From Haematospirillum sp. H4485 (lineage in GTDB: Bacteria; Pseudomonadota; Alphaproteobacteria; Rhodospirillales; Rhodospirillaceae), in NCBI RefSeq assembly GCF_012102745.1, contig NZ_JAAVSY010000006.1:1-64000 (forward strand): a stretch of 64,000 nt of DNA, read 5' to 3'. Shown here piece by piece: positions 7,756-16,583 of the stretch (position 1 is the stretch's first letter; each line of letters begins with the position of its first letter). The notes below the pieces were generated by a model. It was not told the DNA's origin. It ran no database searches and was given only the letters and a program-made list of their open reading frames with translations. The position numbers and the translations under genes were made by a program.

Positions 7756-9774
7756 GTGCCCGAAACATTCAGTTTTGCCGAAGCAGGTCACATGGCCTTG
7801 ATCCTAGCTTTCTTTGTGGCCCTGGTTCAGTCGGTTGTGCCATTGCTTGGGGCCAGTCGTCGGGATCCCGTCATGGCGTTGGCAGCCCGACCGGGGGCTG
7901 TTCTTCTGTTTGTTTTGGTTGTTACGGCCTTCGGCTGCTTGTTGCAGGCCTTTGTGGTGTCGGATTTCTCTGTGGCTCTGGTTGCCCGAAACAGTCACTC
8001 TGACAAACCCTTGCTATACCGCATATCCGGAACCTGGGGAAACCACGAGGGATCGCTGCTGCTGTGGATCCTGATCCTGGCGGTGTTCAGTTTGGCGGTT
8101 GCCGTGTCGGGGCGGGGATTACCACTGTTCTTCCGGGCCCGGGTTCTGGCCGTGCAGTCCATGATTTCATCGGGATTTCTGGCCTTTATCCTGTTTACGT
8201 CCAACCCATTTGCCCGTCTTGATCCAGCTCCCCTGAACGGGCAGGGCTTGAATCCGCTGTTGCAGGATCCCGGACTGGCATTTCATCCGCCGATGCTCTA
8301 CCTAGGCTATGTCGGTTTCTCAATGGCGTTTTCCTTTGCTGTGGCCGCCTTGATTGAAGGTCGGGTGGATGCAGCGTGGGCACGTTGGGTGCGTCCGTGG
8401 ACGCTGGCGGCATGGGTTGCGTTGACTCTGGGTATTGGTCTGGGGTCGTGGTGGGCTTATTACGAACTAGGCTGGGGTGGCTGGTGGTTCTGGGATCCGG
8501 TGGAGAATGCCAGCCTGATGCCATGGTTGCTGGGTACAGCGCTGGTTCACTCTGCTCTGGTTGTGGAAAAACGGGATACCCTTAAAAGCTGGACGATCCT
8601 GCTGTCCATTCTGACCTTCGGGTCCAGTCTGTTGGGGACTTTCCTGGTGCGTTCCGGTGTGCTGACCAGTGTGCACGCCTTTGCCTCCGACCCACAGCGC
8701 GGTCTTTTTGTTCTCCTGCTTCTGGGTGGTGCTGTTGGCGGTGCTTTGGTCCTTTACACCCTGCGTGCCCCGGCTCTGAAGGGAGGCGGCCTGTTTTCCC
8801 CCGTCTCGCGGGAGTCCGGGTTGCTGCTGAATAACCTGTTTATGAGCACGATTATGGGAACTGTGTTGGTCGGTACCCTTTATCCCCTGCTGGCGGATGC
8901 GCTGGATCTGGGAAAGGTATCGGTGGGGGCGCCGTTCTTCAATGCAACGGTCCTGCCCCTGATGGTTCCTGTTCTTCTGGCCATGGCAGTTGGCCCGCTG
9001 TTGTCATGGAAGCGGGCCGATCTGGGTGGGGTTCTGGCCCGTCTTCGTTTTGCTGCGGTGCTGGCTCTGGTCGCTGCCGGGTTGACCTGGTTGGTGGGAG
9101 GGGGAACAACGAATGATCTTCTGGCTGCCGTGGGGTTTGGACTGGCTCTATGGCTTGGGCTGGGCACGTTGACAGAGTGGGCCGAGCGTGTACGCCTGTT
9201 CCGTGTTGCTCCGGCTGAAACCCTCCGCAGAATAGCGGGATTGCCCGGATCGGCCTGGGGGATGACGCTGGCCCATCTTGGCATGGCCGTGTTGACCGCC
9301 GGGGTTACTGCATCGTCTGTTTACCGCAGCGAGGCCATACAGAACCAGGCAATCGGGGAGGCTGTCCACCTGAATGGCTGGTCATTTACCCTGAACGGGG
9401 TTGATGCCGTCACCGGACCGAATTACGAGTCCCTGGCCGGTTCCTTTATCATTCGCAAGGGCGATGCCGAGATTGCGCAGACCAGGCCAGAGAAACGTCA
9501 TTACCGGTCCCCCCCGATGCCGACGACCGAGGCCGGAATTCATACTACCGGCCTGACGGACCTCTATACCGTTCTGGGTGAACCCGTTCCCGGCAAATCC
9601 GGTGTTTTTGTCACCCGCATCTATGTCGAGCCTTTGGTGCCATGCCTGTGGTACGGTGCCTTGCTGATGGGGCTTGGTGGCCTGATTTCCCTGATGGATC
9701 GCCGTCTGCGGATCGGGGCCCCGGCACGCAGGGCCAAGGGTGTGGCCGATGCAGGCCGTGTGGTGCGGGTTTAG
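7756..9774 (+). CDS. ccmF: Heme lyase CcmF
   Basis: 672 residues, a many-spanning membrane protein with the heme-binding motif WGGWWFWDPVENASLMPWL near residue 240 and conserved histidines including FHPPMLYLGY. CcmF reduces and transfers heme from CcmE to apocytochrome c together with CcmH and CcmI. The start is a GTG at 7756 with GGAGGAAA just upstream. Length matches the family. Confidence 0.97.
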   Translation: MPETFSFAEAGHMALILAFFVALVQSVVPLLGASRRDPVMALAARPGAVLLFVLVVTAFGCLLQAFVVSDFSVALVARNSHSDKPLLYRISGTWGNHEGSLLLWILILAVFSLAVAVSGRGLPLFFRARVLAVQSMISSGFLAFILFTSNPFARLDPAPLNGQGLNPLLQDPGLAFHPPMLYLGYVGFSMAFSFAVAALIEGRVDAAWARWVRPWTLAAWVALTLGIGLGSWWAYYELGWGGWWFWDPVENASLMPWLLGTALVHSALVVEKRDTLKSWTILLSILTFGSSLLGTFLVRSGVLTSVHAFASDPQRGLFVLLLLGGAVGGALVLYTLRAPALKGGGLFSPVSRESGLLLNNLFMSTIMGTVLVGTLYPLLADALDLGKVSVGAPFFNATVLPLMVPVLLAMAVGPLLSWKRADLGGVLARLRFAAVLALVAAGLTWLVGGGTTNDLLAAVGFGLALWLGLGTLTEWAERVRLFRVAPAETLRRIAGLPGSAWGMTLAHLGMAVLTAGVTASSVYRSEAIQNQAIGEAVHLNGWSFTLNGVDAVTGPNYESLAGSFIIRKGDAEIAQTRPEKRHYRSPPMPTTEAGIHTTGLTDLYTVLGEPVPGKSGVFVTRIYVEPLVPCLWYGALLMGLGGLISLMDRRLRIGAPARRAKGVADAGRVVRV

Positions 9775-9790
9775 GGATAGGACAACACGG

Positions 9791-10345
9791 ATGGTGCGCA
9801 AGGTTATTATTTTTGCTCCGACACTGCTTTTTGTCGCCTTGGTTGGTTTGTTTGCCAGCCGCCTGAACAAAGATCCGTCGGCCTTGCCCTCGGTGCTGCT
9901 TGATACACCAGTTGCATCATTTTCACTGGATGCCCTTCCCGGGCGTGACCGTCCCTTGTCCTCCGCCATGCTGCAGGGGCAGGTATCCCTGTTGAATGTT
10001 TTTGGTTCATGGTGTGTTGCCTGCCGTGAGGAGCATGATTTCCTGATGTCTCTCAAGGCACAGGGAGATGTTCCGGTTCATGGCATCAACTGGCGGGAGC
10101 GGAACCCGGCAGACGGCATGCGGTGGCTGGAGAAGCATGGTGATCCCTATGATCGTGTCGGACAGGATCCGGACAGCCGGGCTGCCATTGCACTTGGCGT
10201 GACAGGGGCACCGGAAACATTTGTGATCGATGCCTCAGGCGTCATTCGTTACCGTTATGCCGGTGTTCTGACCTCCGAAGTCTGGGCATCTACCCTGAAG
10301 CCGCTGATCGAGCATCTGCGCCACGGTGAAGGCCCGGCGTCATGA
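9791..10345 (+). CDS. ccmG: Thiol:disulfide interchange protein CcmG (DsbE)
   Basis: About 184 residues. An N-terminal membrane anchor is followed by a thioredoxin domain with NVFGSWCVACREEHDFL and the cis-Pro region VTGAPETFVIDASG. It reduces apocytochrome c CXXCH thiols in the periplasm. The active site is WCVAC rather than the common WCxPC. The ATG at 9791 follows GGGATAGGA. The end overlaps ccmH by four bases. Confidence 0.93.
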   Translation: MVRKVIIFAPTLLFVALVGLFASRLNKDPSALPSVLLDTPVASFSLDALPGRDRPLSSAMLQGQVSLLNVFGSWCVACREEHDFLMSLKAQGDVPVHGINWRERNPADGMRWLEKHGDPYDRVGQDPDSRAAIALGVTGAPETFVIDASGVIRYRYAGVLTSEVWASTLKPLIEHLRHGEGPAS

Positions 10346-10836
10346 TCGGTTGTGCTGGATACAGGATCGCTGTTTTTCTTGTACTTCTGGCGGTGGGATT
10401 GCCGGGCTTTGCTTTGGCTGTTGAGCCGGATGAAATGCTTTCTGATCCGGCTCTGGAGCAAAGGGCGCGGGCGATCTCGCAAGGCTTGCGCTGTGTTGTC
10501 TGCCAGAATGAAAGCATTGATGAGTCCAACGCCGATATTGCCCGTGACTTGCGCATTCTGGTTCGTGACAGGCTGACCCGTGGAGACAGTGATGAGGCTG
10601 TCATGGAGTATGTCGTCAGCCGGTATGGTCGCTATGTCCTTCTGCGCCCGCCCTTTGATCTGACGACGCTGGTGCTGTGGGCAACGCCTTTTGTCCTTCT
10701 GATTCTGGCTTTTGTGGGGGGATGGTGGTTTCTGCGTCGGCAGGTTCGACCGGATGTCGCAGCGTCTTTGCCCTTGACGCCACAGGAGAAGAAGATCCTT
10801 GCGCGTCTGGTGGCTGAACAGGACAGCCGGGAATGA
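10342..10836 (+). CDS. ccmH: Cytochrome c maturation protein CcmH (CcmL/CycL type)
   Basis: 164 residues. A signal peptide or anchor is followed by the redox motif GLRCVVCQNESIDESNADIA near residue 50 and a C-terminal membrane helix (LWATPFVLLILAFVGGWWF). It reduces apocytochrome c for heme ligation. This is the short form, with the TPR part encoded separately by the next gene. It overlaps ccmG and ccmI by four bases each. Confidence 0.95.
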   Translation: MIGCAGYRIAVFLVLLAVGLPGFALAVEPDEMLSDPALEQRARAISQGLRCVVCQNESIDESNADIARDLRILVRDRLTRGDSDEAVMEYVVSRYGRYVLLRPPFDLTTLVLWATPFVLLILAFVGGWWFLRRQVRPDVAASLPLTPQEKKILARLVAEQDSRE

Positions 10837-12215
10837 TGGACGTGCTGACTGTATCCATGGTCGTGGTAACGGCAATCGCTGTGGCCCTTCCGCTCTTGCG
10901 CCGCGTGCAGGGTGGCAGCGCGGGTTCTGCCCGTCCTGATCTTGTGATTTATCGGGATCAGCTTGCAGAGGTTGAGCGGGATCAGGAGCGGGGCCTTCTG
11001 GACCCCGGACAAGCCGAAGCCGTGCGGCTGGAGGTGCAGCGCCGTATGCTGGCGGCTGTCAGTTATGCAGAGGCAGCCGAGCCGGTTGTACCCGGCGGTG
11101 CAGGGTTGCGACGTGTTATGGCTGTGCTTGTCATTGTCATGGTTTCTGTCAGCAGTCTGGTGGTTTATGGCCAGATCGGATCACCGGGGTTGCCTGATCG
11201 GCCCCATGACGCCCGTCTGGCAGAGCGGCTTGGACTGGGTGCCGCAGATATTGAGCGTCTGAGCAGACGGGCGGATCAGTTGCAGGCCCTGCTTTCATCC
11301 AGCCCGGATGACCCGGCTCTCTGGCGGGAGATGGCCCAGGTCCGCCAGGAGCTTGGGGCTTATGGTCAGGCGGTCTCTGCCTGGAGCCGAAGGTCACAGT
11401 TGGCCCCGATGACCCCGGATGACTGGGCATCTTTTGGCGAGAGTCTGGTACAGGCAGAGGCGGGCTTTGTGGGGGAGCGAGCGCAGGCTGTTTTCACGCA
11501 TGTTCTGGCTCTGGACAGGAAGGACCCACGGGCCCGCTGGTTTTTGGGGTTGTCTGCTGTACAATCCGGTGACCCAAAACGTGGGCTTGCCATCTGGCTG
11601 GATCTGGCACGGGACTCCCGGCCTGATGCCCCGTGGATGAAGATGCTGAACGAACGTGTCAAGACTGTCGCCATGAAGGCCGGTCTTGATCCGGACTCTG
11701 TTACGCCCCGCCATCCGTCAGACTTTCATGATGCTTCGGCTATGCCATCCTTTACCGAGGAAGAAAGGACGATGGTGACCGGTATGGTCAACCGGTTGAG
11801 GCAAAGGCTGGCTGATACCCCGGATGATGCACAGGGGTGGCAGAAACTTGGGCGATCACTGACGGTTATGGGGGATGCACCCGGCGCGGCCGAGGCCTAT
11901 GGAAGGGCGGCAGATCTTCTTCCCGATGATCCGGTGGCCCAGCTTGATTATGCCACGGCGTTGGTGACGCTGCGTGAGCATACAAACAGCCGGGACCTGT
12001 CACCGCGATTCCATGCCATTGCAGCATGGTTTGCCCGGCATGATCCGGACAGTCCGGGGGGGCTGTTTGTGCAAGGTATTTCTGCGGAGGCACAGGGGAA
12101 ACCGGCAGAAGCCCGCTCTTTCCTGGAACGTCTTCTGGCCTTGACCCCGCCGGGATCGGCGGCAGAGTCGACCTTGCGTGTCTGGATTGACCGTTTGGCC
12201 CAACCGCCCGGCTAA
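10833..12215 (+). CDS. ccmI: Cytochrome c maturation protein CcmI (CycH) with TPRs
   Basis: 460 residues. There are two hydrophobic segments (near residues 5-20 and 90-110). The stretch between them includes IYRDQLAEVERDQERG, the typical CcmI leucine-zipper-like loop. A periplasmic TPR domain follows. CcmI captures the apocytochrome C-terminus and presents it to CcmFH. It is the last gene of the ccm operon, and a terminator hairpin overlaps its stop. Confidence 0.93.
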   Translation: MMDVLTVSMVVVTAIAVALPLLRRVQGGSAGSARPDLVIYRDQLAEVERDQERGLLDPGQAEAVRLEVQRRMLAAVSYAEAAEPVVPGGAGLRRVMAVLVIVMVSVSSLVVYGQIGSPGLPDRPHDARLAERLGLGAADIERLSRRADQLQALLSSSPDDPALWREMAQVRQELGAYGQAVSAWSRRSQLAPMTPDDWASFGESLVQAEAGFVGERAQAVFTHVLALDRKDPRARWFLGLSAVQSGDPKRGLAIWLDLARDSRPDAPWMKMLNERVKTVAMKAGLDPDSVTPRHPSDFHDASAMPSFTEEERTMVTGMVNRLRQRLADTPDDAQGWQKLGRSLTVMGDAPGAAEAYGRAADLLPDDPVAQLDYATALVTLREHTNSRDLSPRFHAIAAWFARHDPDSPGGLFVQGISAEAQGKPAEARSFLERLLALTPPGSAAESTLRVWIDRLAQPPG

Positions 12216-12236
12216 AAGCGCCGGGCTTTGTCTGTT
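12206..12236 (+). terminator. Intrinsic terminator after ccmI
   Basis: GCCCGGC (12206-12212) and GCCGGGC (12220-12226) form a 7-bp stem followed by TTTGTCTGTTCT. The stem includes the last codon of ccmI. Confidence 0.65.
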
Positions 12237-12322
12237 CTGTCGCGCGGCGTTTGATGGCACTGTTCTTCAGGGTCAGGTAGAATGCTCTCTCCGGAGGGGT
12301 TTGGCGTCGGGTTTATCAGACA

Positions 12323-13705
12323 ATGGTTCAGCTGCGCGATCCAACACATTCCGAGCGGGAACTGCTGGATACAGTAGAACGTGGCGGTCGTACCCCGGCC
12401 GGGCGTACGGCCGTGCACTTGCATTTGTCGCAGCTGCTGCCCTCGAACCGTACACCCTCGCACCTGCGGATGGCGGCCAGCCTGTTCATGCCCCTGCAAT
12501 CCCTGAATGTTGTGCGGGTCTTTTCCCTGTCCTGCGGTGATATCATGGTCGTCGGCAAGGATATGCCGGAGGACGAGGTTGAAAGGGTTATCAACCGTAT
12601 ACGTGCATTATTTCACGATGACCCCTTGTCCTGGTATGACGAGGACGAAGGTATCCCCGATCCCTTTGTGACCTGGTATGCCTTTGAGGTTGATCTTCAG
12701 GTTCTTCTGCCGGTGGTCCGCACCATTCTTGCCGAGGCCGAGAAGCGCCGTCAGGCCATGGGTATGCTGCCACCGGAACCGGAACCCATTGGTCCTGGCG
12801 ATCTGGGCGGGATGATCAGTGGCCTGGACAGTCTGAACATCCGCCGCAACATTCATCGCCAGCCCTGTATCCATATTACGGAGAAGCAGGCCGAAATTCT
12901 CTTTGAGGAGTTCTACGTTTCTGTTTCATCCATCGGTCGTGTTATTGCCCCGCACCGGGATATTCTTTCCGAACGTTGGCTGTTCCAGGAATTCTCCCGG
13001 ACGCTGGATACCCGGATGATTGCGGCCCTTGTCCGCAGCGAGGTTGCTGCCCTGCCGCGGACAATCAGCCTGAACCTGAATCTGGAAAGTCTGGACAGCA
13101 AGGAATACGACGTGCTGCGCCGTTCCATGGATCCCGACCGCCATATTGTGGTCGAGGTTCAGGTTATCGACGTGTTTACGAACCTTGACCGATGGCTCAA
13201 TGCCAAGCCCATGTTGAGCGAGACAGGAGACTTTCTGGCCCTGGATGGCCTTACGCCATCGATGGGGGGGGTGATGGATCTGGAGCGTCTGGACCCTGAT
13301 TTTGTGAAAGTCATCTGGAGTCCGGAAATGGCTGCGCCGGAGCATCCGACAGCGGTCAGTGATATCCGTTCCATTGTCAATGCCCTTGGTGGTGACCGTG
13401 TGATTCTGTCCCGTTGTGACAGTCAGGTTGCCGTAACATGGGGGATTGAGCACGGCATCAGAAATTTCCAGGGTCGTTTTATCGATGCCGTGCATGGTGC
13501 AATGACCATGCGCTCATGTCCGGCAGCAGCGCAGTGTACATTGAAGGAATGTGCAACGCGGCGATCTGCTGTTGATATGAAAATGCGGACGACCTGCCCG
13601 AATATTCCTGGTCTGGATGCGGTCCAGTTCTTTTCCGCCCCTTCAATCCGGTTACGGCGGGCAAGCCCGCTATCACCAACGGATGGTGGAGAGCCGTCCT
13701 CATGA
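12323..13705 (+). CDS. Degenerate GGDEF-EAL-like protein, paralogue 1
   Basis: 460 residues, no standard annotation recalled. Residues ~200-390 follow the line of an EAL domain: ISLNLNLESL (for the N-x-S strand), IVVEVQVIDVF (Glu strand), FLALDGLTPSMGG (where active enzymes have DDFG), DPDFVKVIW (Lys strand) and NFQGRFID (QGY-type end). The DD pair is D308-G309, and the late catalytic Glu strand reads ILSRCDS, so hydrolysis of c-di-GMP is unlikely. Residues ~64-97 (FSLSCGDIMVVGKDMPED) sit where a decayed GGDEF would be. A Cys-rich tail (C399, C405, C410, C425) follows the EAL part. The downstream paralogue overlaps by four bases. Fold assignment is inference from motif order, and the biological role is unknown. 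Confidence 0.6.
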   Translation: MVQLRDPTHSERELLDTVERGGRTPAGRTAVHLHLSQLLPSNRTPSHLRMAASLFMPLQSLNVVRVFSLSCGDIMVVGKDMPEDEVERVINRIRALFHDDPLSWYDEDEGIPDPFVTWYAFEVDLQVLLPVVRTILAEAEKRRQAMGMLPPEPEPIGPGDLGGMISGLDSLNIRRNIHRQPCIHITEKQAEILFEEFYVSVSSIGRVIAPHRDILSERWLFQEFSRTLDTRMIAALVRSEVAALPRTISLNLNLESLDSKEYDVLRRSMDPDRHIVVEVQVIDVFTNLDRWLNAKPMLSETGDFLALDGLTPSMGGVMDLERLDPDFVKVIWSPEMAAPEHPTAVSDIRSIVNALGGDRVILSRCDSQVAVTWGIEHGIRNFQGRFIDAVHGAMTMRSCPAAAQCTLKECATRRSAVDMKMRTTCPNIPGLDAVQFFSAPSIRLRRASPLSPTDGGEPSS

Positions 13706-14949
13706 GCGAAGTGCCAAAAACGCCCCAGTACCTGCCCGGATTTGCAGATGAGAGGCGCCTTTTATCTGATTTGAAGCGGTCGGCAAGTCATACAAAAGGC
13801 CGGCATGCCATGCAGGTGCATCTCGGTCGCCTGATGCCTGCGAGCCGGCCTGATCATACGCTGGACGGCGCGGAAACAACGTTCACGCCTCTGGTAACAC
13901 GGGAAGGCGCCAAGTTTTACTGGTTGTCGGACTTTGATTTCATTGTGCTGTTCAATACCAGCAGCCTGGATACGGTGCGGGCAGCCTTGATCAAGATCCG
14001 CTTTCTGTTTGCTGCCGACCCTCTTCTGAAGGAGCCTGTTCAGACGGGGGAGCATGACCCGTTTGTCACTTGGTATGACCTAGACAAGAGCTTTGATGCC
14101 CTGCTGGATATGATCCGTCGACGTGTTGCATCGCATCCGGCAATAGATCCTGTCCCAAAGCGCCATCATCGGCATGGAGCGACAGGACAGGCTCCTGCAA
14201 GGGCGGGGGCTCCACTGACTCCTGAAACCCTGGAACGGGTCGAGAAGGCATTGACCGGGGCTGACCTGTCCAGCCATATTCGGCGTCAGGCCGTTTGTGC
14301 CGTGGTTGGAAAGGGTGCGCCGGATCCGGTCTTTACCGAGGTGTATGTGTCCATTGGTGACCTGCGCGAGGCCTTGCTTCCACACGTGGCCCTGTCGTCC
14401 AATCCCTGGCTGTTCCAGCGCTTGACGCAGACCCTGGATCGACGGGTCCTGGCAATGCTCAGCCGTCGTGATGACCGCACGCTGTCCCAAGGATTTTCAA
14501 TCAACCTGAATGTTGGAACCATTCTGTCAGAAGACTTTCTGCGCTTTGATGAAAGCCTGTCGCCCGGTAATCACGGGACAGTGATTCTGGAGCTTCGTAC
14601 CGAAGACATTTTCTCCAACCTGACGGGCTATTTCTTTGCGCGTGATTATGTCCGGCAGCGGGGTTATCGTATTTGTATTGATGGTTTGACCTGGAAGGTT
14701 TTGCCTTATATCGACATTGTCGGTCTGGGGGCAGATATGGTCAAGATGAGCTGGCAGAGCGATCTGCCAAAGATTCTGGATAGTCCTGAGGGAAAGATCG
14801 CGCGCGATCTTGTTCTACAGAATCTTGCCGGAAGGGCGATCCTGAACCGCTGTGATGATGAAGCAGCCATAACAGCCGGTCAAAAGATGGGGTTCACCCT
14901 GTTCCAGGGCCGTGTTCTGGATCGAACCATGAAGCCATACCTGTATTGA
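13702..14949 (+). CDS. Degenerate GGDEF-EAL-like protein, paralogue 2
   Basis: 415 residues, clearly related to the gene before it. Shared lines include DPFVTWYDLDKSFDALL, NPWLFQRLTQTLDRRV, FSINLNVGTIL, ILELRTEDIFSNL, CIDGLTWKVLPY (DGLT at residue 327), LNRCDDEAA and LFQGRVLD near residue 401. As in the first copy, the EAL metal ligands are altered (DGLT for DDFG, NRCDD for AEGVE), so it looks like a non-catalytic EAL fold. It lacks the Cys-rich tail of paralogue 1. Its start overlaps the previous stop, and the ABC exporter gene follows after 14 bases, so all four genes may be one transcript. Function unknown. A c-di-GMP-sensing or protein-binding role is only a guess. Confidence 0.6.
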   Translation: MSEVPKTPQYLPGFADERRLLSDLKRSASHTKGRHAMQVHLGRLMPASRPDHTLDGAETTFTPLVTREGAKFYWLSDFDFIVLFNTSSLDTVRAALIKIRFLFAADPLLKEPVQTGEHDPFVTWYDLDKSFDALLDMIRRRVASHPAIDPVPKRHHRHGATGQAPARAGAPLTPETLERVEKALTGADLSSHIRRQAVCAVVGKGAPDPVFTEVYVSIGDLREALLPHVALSSNPWLFQRLTQTLDRRVLAMLSRRDDRTLSQGFSINLNVGTILSEDFLRFDESLSPGNHGTVILELRTEDIFSNLTGYFFARDYVRQRGYRICIDGLTWKVLPYIDIVGLGADMVKMSWQSDLPKILDSPEGKIARDLVLQNLAGRAILNRCDDEAAITAGQKMGFTLFQGRVLDRTMKPYLY

Positions 14950-14963
14950 AGTGAGAGAGCTGG

Positions 14964-15740
14964 ATGCCTGACACAGGATACACGGCGGCGATCGATGTTG
15001 TCGGTCTGTCAAAATCGTACCCTGTTCATGGGAAGGTTGTGCACGCTGTTGACGATGTTTCCTTTTGTGTCAGCCCGGGGAGCACAACGGGCCTGTTGGG
15101 AGGGAATGGAGCCGGTAAGACAACAACGATTGCCATGCTGCTTGGTATTCTTCTTCCGACTTCTGGTACCATACGGCTTCTGGGCTGCGATATGATTGCA
15201 GACCGCCATGCTGTTCTGCCCCGGGTTAATTTCTCAAGCCCGTACGTTGATCTGCCGGGGCGGTTGAATGCATACGAGAACTTTGTTGTATATGGGAAGT
15301 TGTACGGGGTCAGGGATATTCCGGATCATATTGATGCCTTGGCACGTCAACTGGATCTTCTACCTTTCTTGCGGCGCCCGGTCGGTCGCCTTTCGGCAGG
15401 CCAGAAAACACGTGTGGCCTTGGCAAAGGCCTTGCTCAATACGCCGGATGTTCTTCTTCTGGATGAGCCGACGGCCAGCCTGGATCCAGATACGGGAGAT
15501 CGTATCCGCAGTGTTCTGGAAGATTACCGCAGGCAGACCGGGGCAACGTTGTTTCTGGCATCCCACAATATGGCCGAGGTTGAACGTTTGTGTGACAATG
15601 TGTTGATGATGCGCGACGGTCGCATTCAGGATCAGGGTCGTCCGGAAGATCTTCTGTCCCGTTATGGCCGCAGCACGCTGGAGGATGTTTTTCTGGATAT
15701 TGCCCGCAGCCGGGTGTGTGAGGGGGGGAGGGTGTCATGA
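14964..15740 (+). CDS. ABC-2 exporter ATP-binding protein
   Basis: 258 residues with Walker A GGNGAGKTTT, signature LSAGQKTRVALAKALL, Walker B VLLLDEPTASLDPD and switch SHNMAEVERL. It resembles NodI/DrrA-type ATPases that energise ABC-2 permeases for export of lipids, polysaccharides or drugs. The permease overlaps by four bases. The substrate cannot be read from sequence. It is longer than CcmA and different from it, so it does not fill the missing ccmA. Confidence 0.85.
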   Translation: MPDTGYTAAIDVVGLSKSYPVHGKVVHAVDDVSFCVSPGSTTGLLGGNGAGKTTTIAMLLGILLPTSGTIRLLGCDMIADRHAVLPRVNFSSPYVDLPGRLNAYENFVVYGKLYGVRDIPDHIDALARQLDLLPFLRRPVGRLSAGQKTRVALAKALLNTPDVLLLDEPTASLDPDTGDRIRSVLEDYRRQTGATLFLASHNMAEVERLCDNVLMMRDGRIQDQGRPEDLLSRYGRSTLEDVFLDIARSRVCEGGRVS

Positions 15741-16543
15741 TGGGCCTGCGTGCATCGGCCGTGCGGGTCGGGGCTGTGTGTCTGCGTCATCTCTATGTGA
15801 TGCGGTCCAGTCCGGTGCGTGTTCTGGAGATGATCTACTGGCCAACCATGCAGATGGTTTTGTGGGGATTCTTCTCGAATTTCTTTCGCACCCAGTCTTC
15901 CCTGCTGGCGCAGGCTGCCAGCATCTTTATCGGTGCCATGCTGTTATGGGATTCCTTGTTTCGCAGTAATCTGGGGGTATCGGTTTCCTTCCTGGAGGAG
16001 ATGTGGTCCCGTAACCTGGGGCATCTGTTTGTCAGCCCCCTGCGTCCTGCCGAATACTTGATGGCTTTGGTCATGATGAGTTTGTTGCGTACACTGACCG
16101 GTATTGTGCCGGCATGCCTGTTGGCCATTCCCTTTTATGAGTACAATATTTTCCAGATGGGTTTTCCCCTGATTGCCTTTTTCGCCAATGTGTTTGTGAC
16201 CGGCTGGGCCTTGGGGTTTGTCATTTCTGCCCTGATCCTGCGGTTCGGGATGGGGGCAGAAAGCCTGGCCTGGGTGGTTGTGTTTGCTTTTGCCCCCTTT
16301 TCCGCCATTTATTACCCCGTCAGCTCTCTTCCCGAGTGGTTGCAGGCGTTCGCACTGTGTTTGCCACAGACCCATGTCTTCGAGGGTATGCGATCTGTTT
16401 TGTTCGAGGGTGTTTTTGACTATGGACATTTTCAGGCTGCCTGTGCACTGAATCTCGTCTTTCTTCTGGTCGCGGGCGCTGGATTCCTCTACAGCTTCAG
16501 GGTTGCGCGACAGAAAGGACTTTTGCTGGGAACCGGTGAATAG
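15737..16543 (+). CDS. ABC-2 type exporter permease
   Basis: 268 residues with about six membrane segments and the ABC-2 core region LEEMWSRNLGHLFVSPLRPAEYL. A late segment ends FSAIYYPVSSLPEWLQ, typical of COG0842 permeases. It pairs with the ATPase just upstream. Such pairs make homodimeric half-size exporters. Cargo unknown. CcmB is shorter and lacks this C-terminal YP motif, so this is not CcmB. Confidence 0.85.
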   Translation: MMGLRASAVRVGAVCLRHLYVMRSSPVRVLEMIYWPTMQMVLWGFFSNFFRTQSSLLAQAASIFIGAMLLWDSLFRSNLGVSVSFLEEMWSRNLGHLFVSPLRPAEYLMALVMMSLLRTLTGIVPACLLAIPFYEYNIFQMGFPLIAFFANVFVTGWALGFVISALILRFGMGAESLAWVVVFAFAPFSAIYYPVSSLPEWLQAFALCLPQTHVFEGMRSVLFEGVFDYGHFQAACALNLVFLLVAGAGFLYSFRVARQKGLLLGTGE

Positions 16544-16583
16544 GCCTTGCCCTGTTGTAAGGCGCACCGTGTGGAGGATCAGG

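Noticed and set aside
14964-16543. Could the ABC pair be the missing ccmAB?
   Set aside because: The ATPase is longer than CcmA and the permease has the ABC-2 exporter end motif rather than CcmB features. The pair also lies beyond the ccm terminator.
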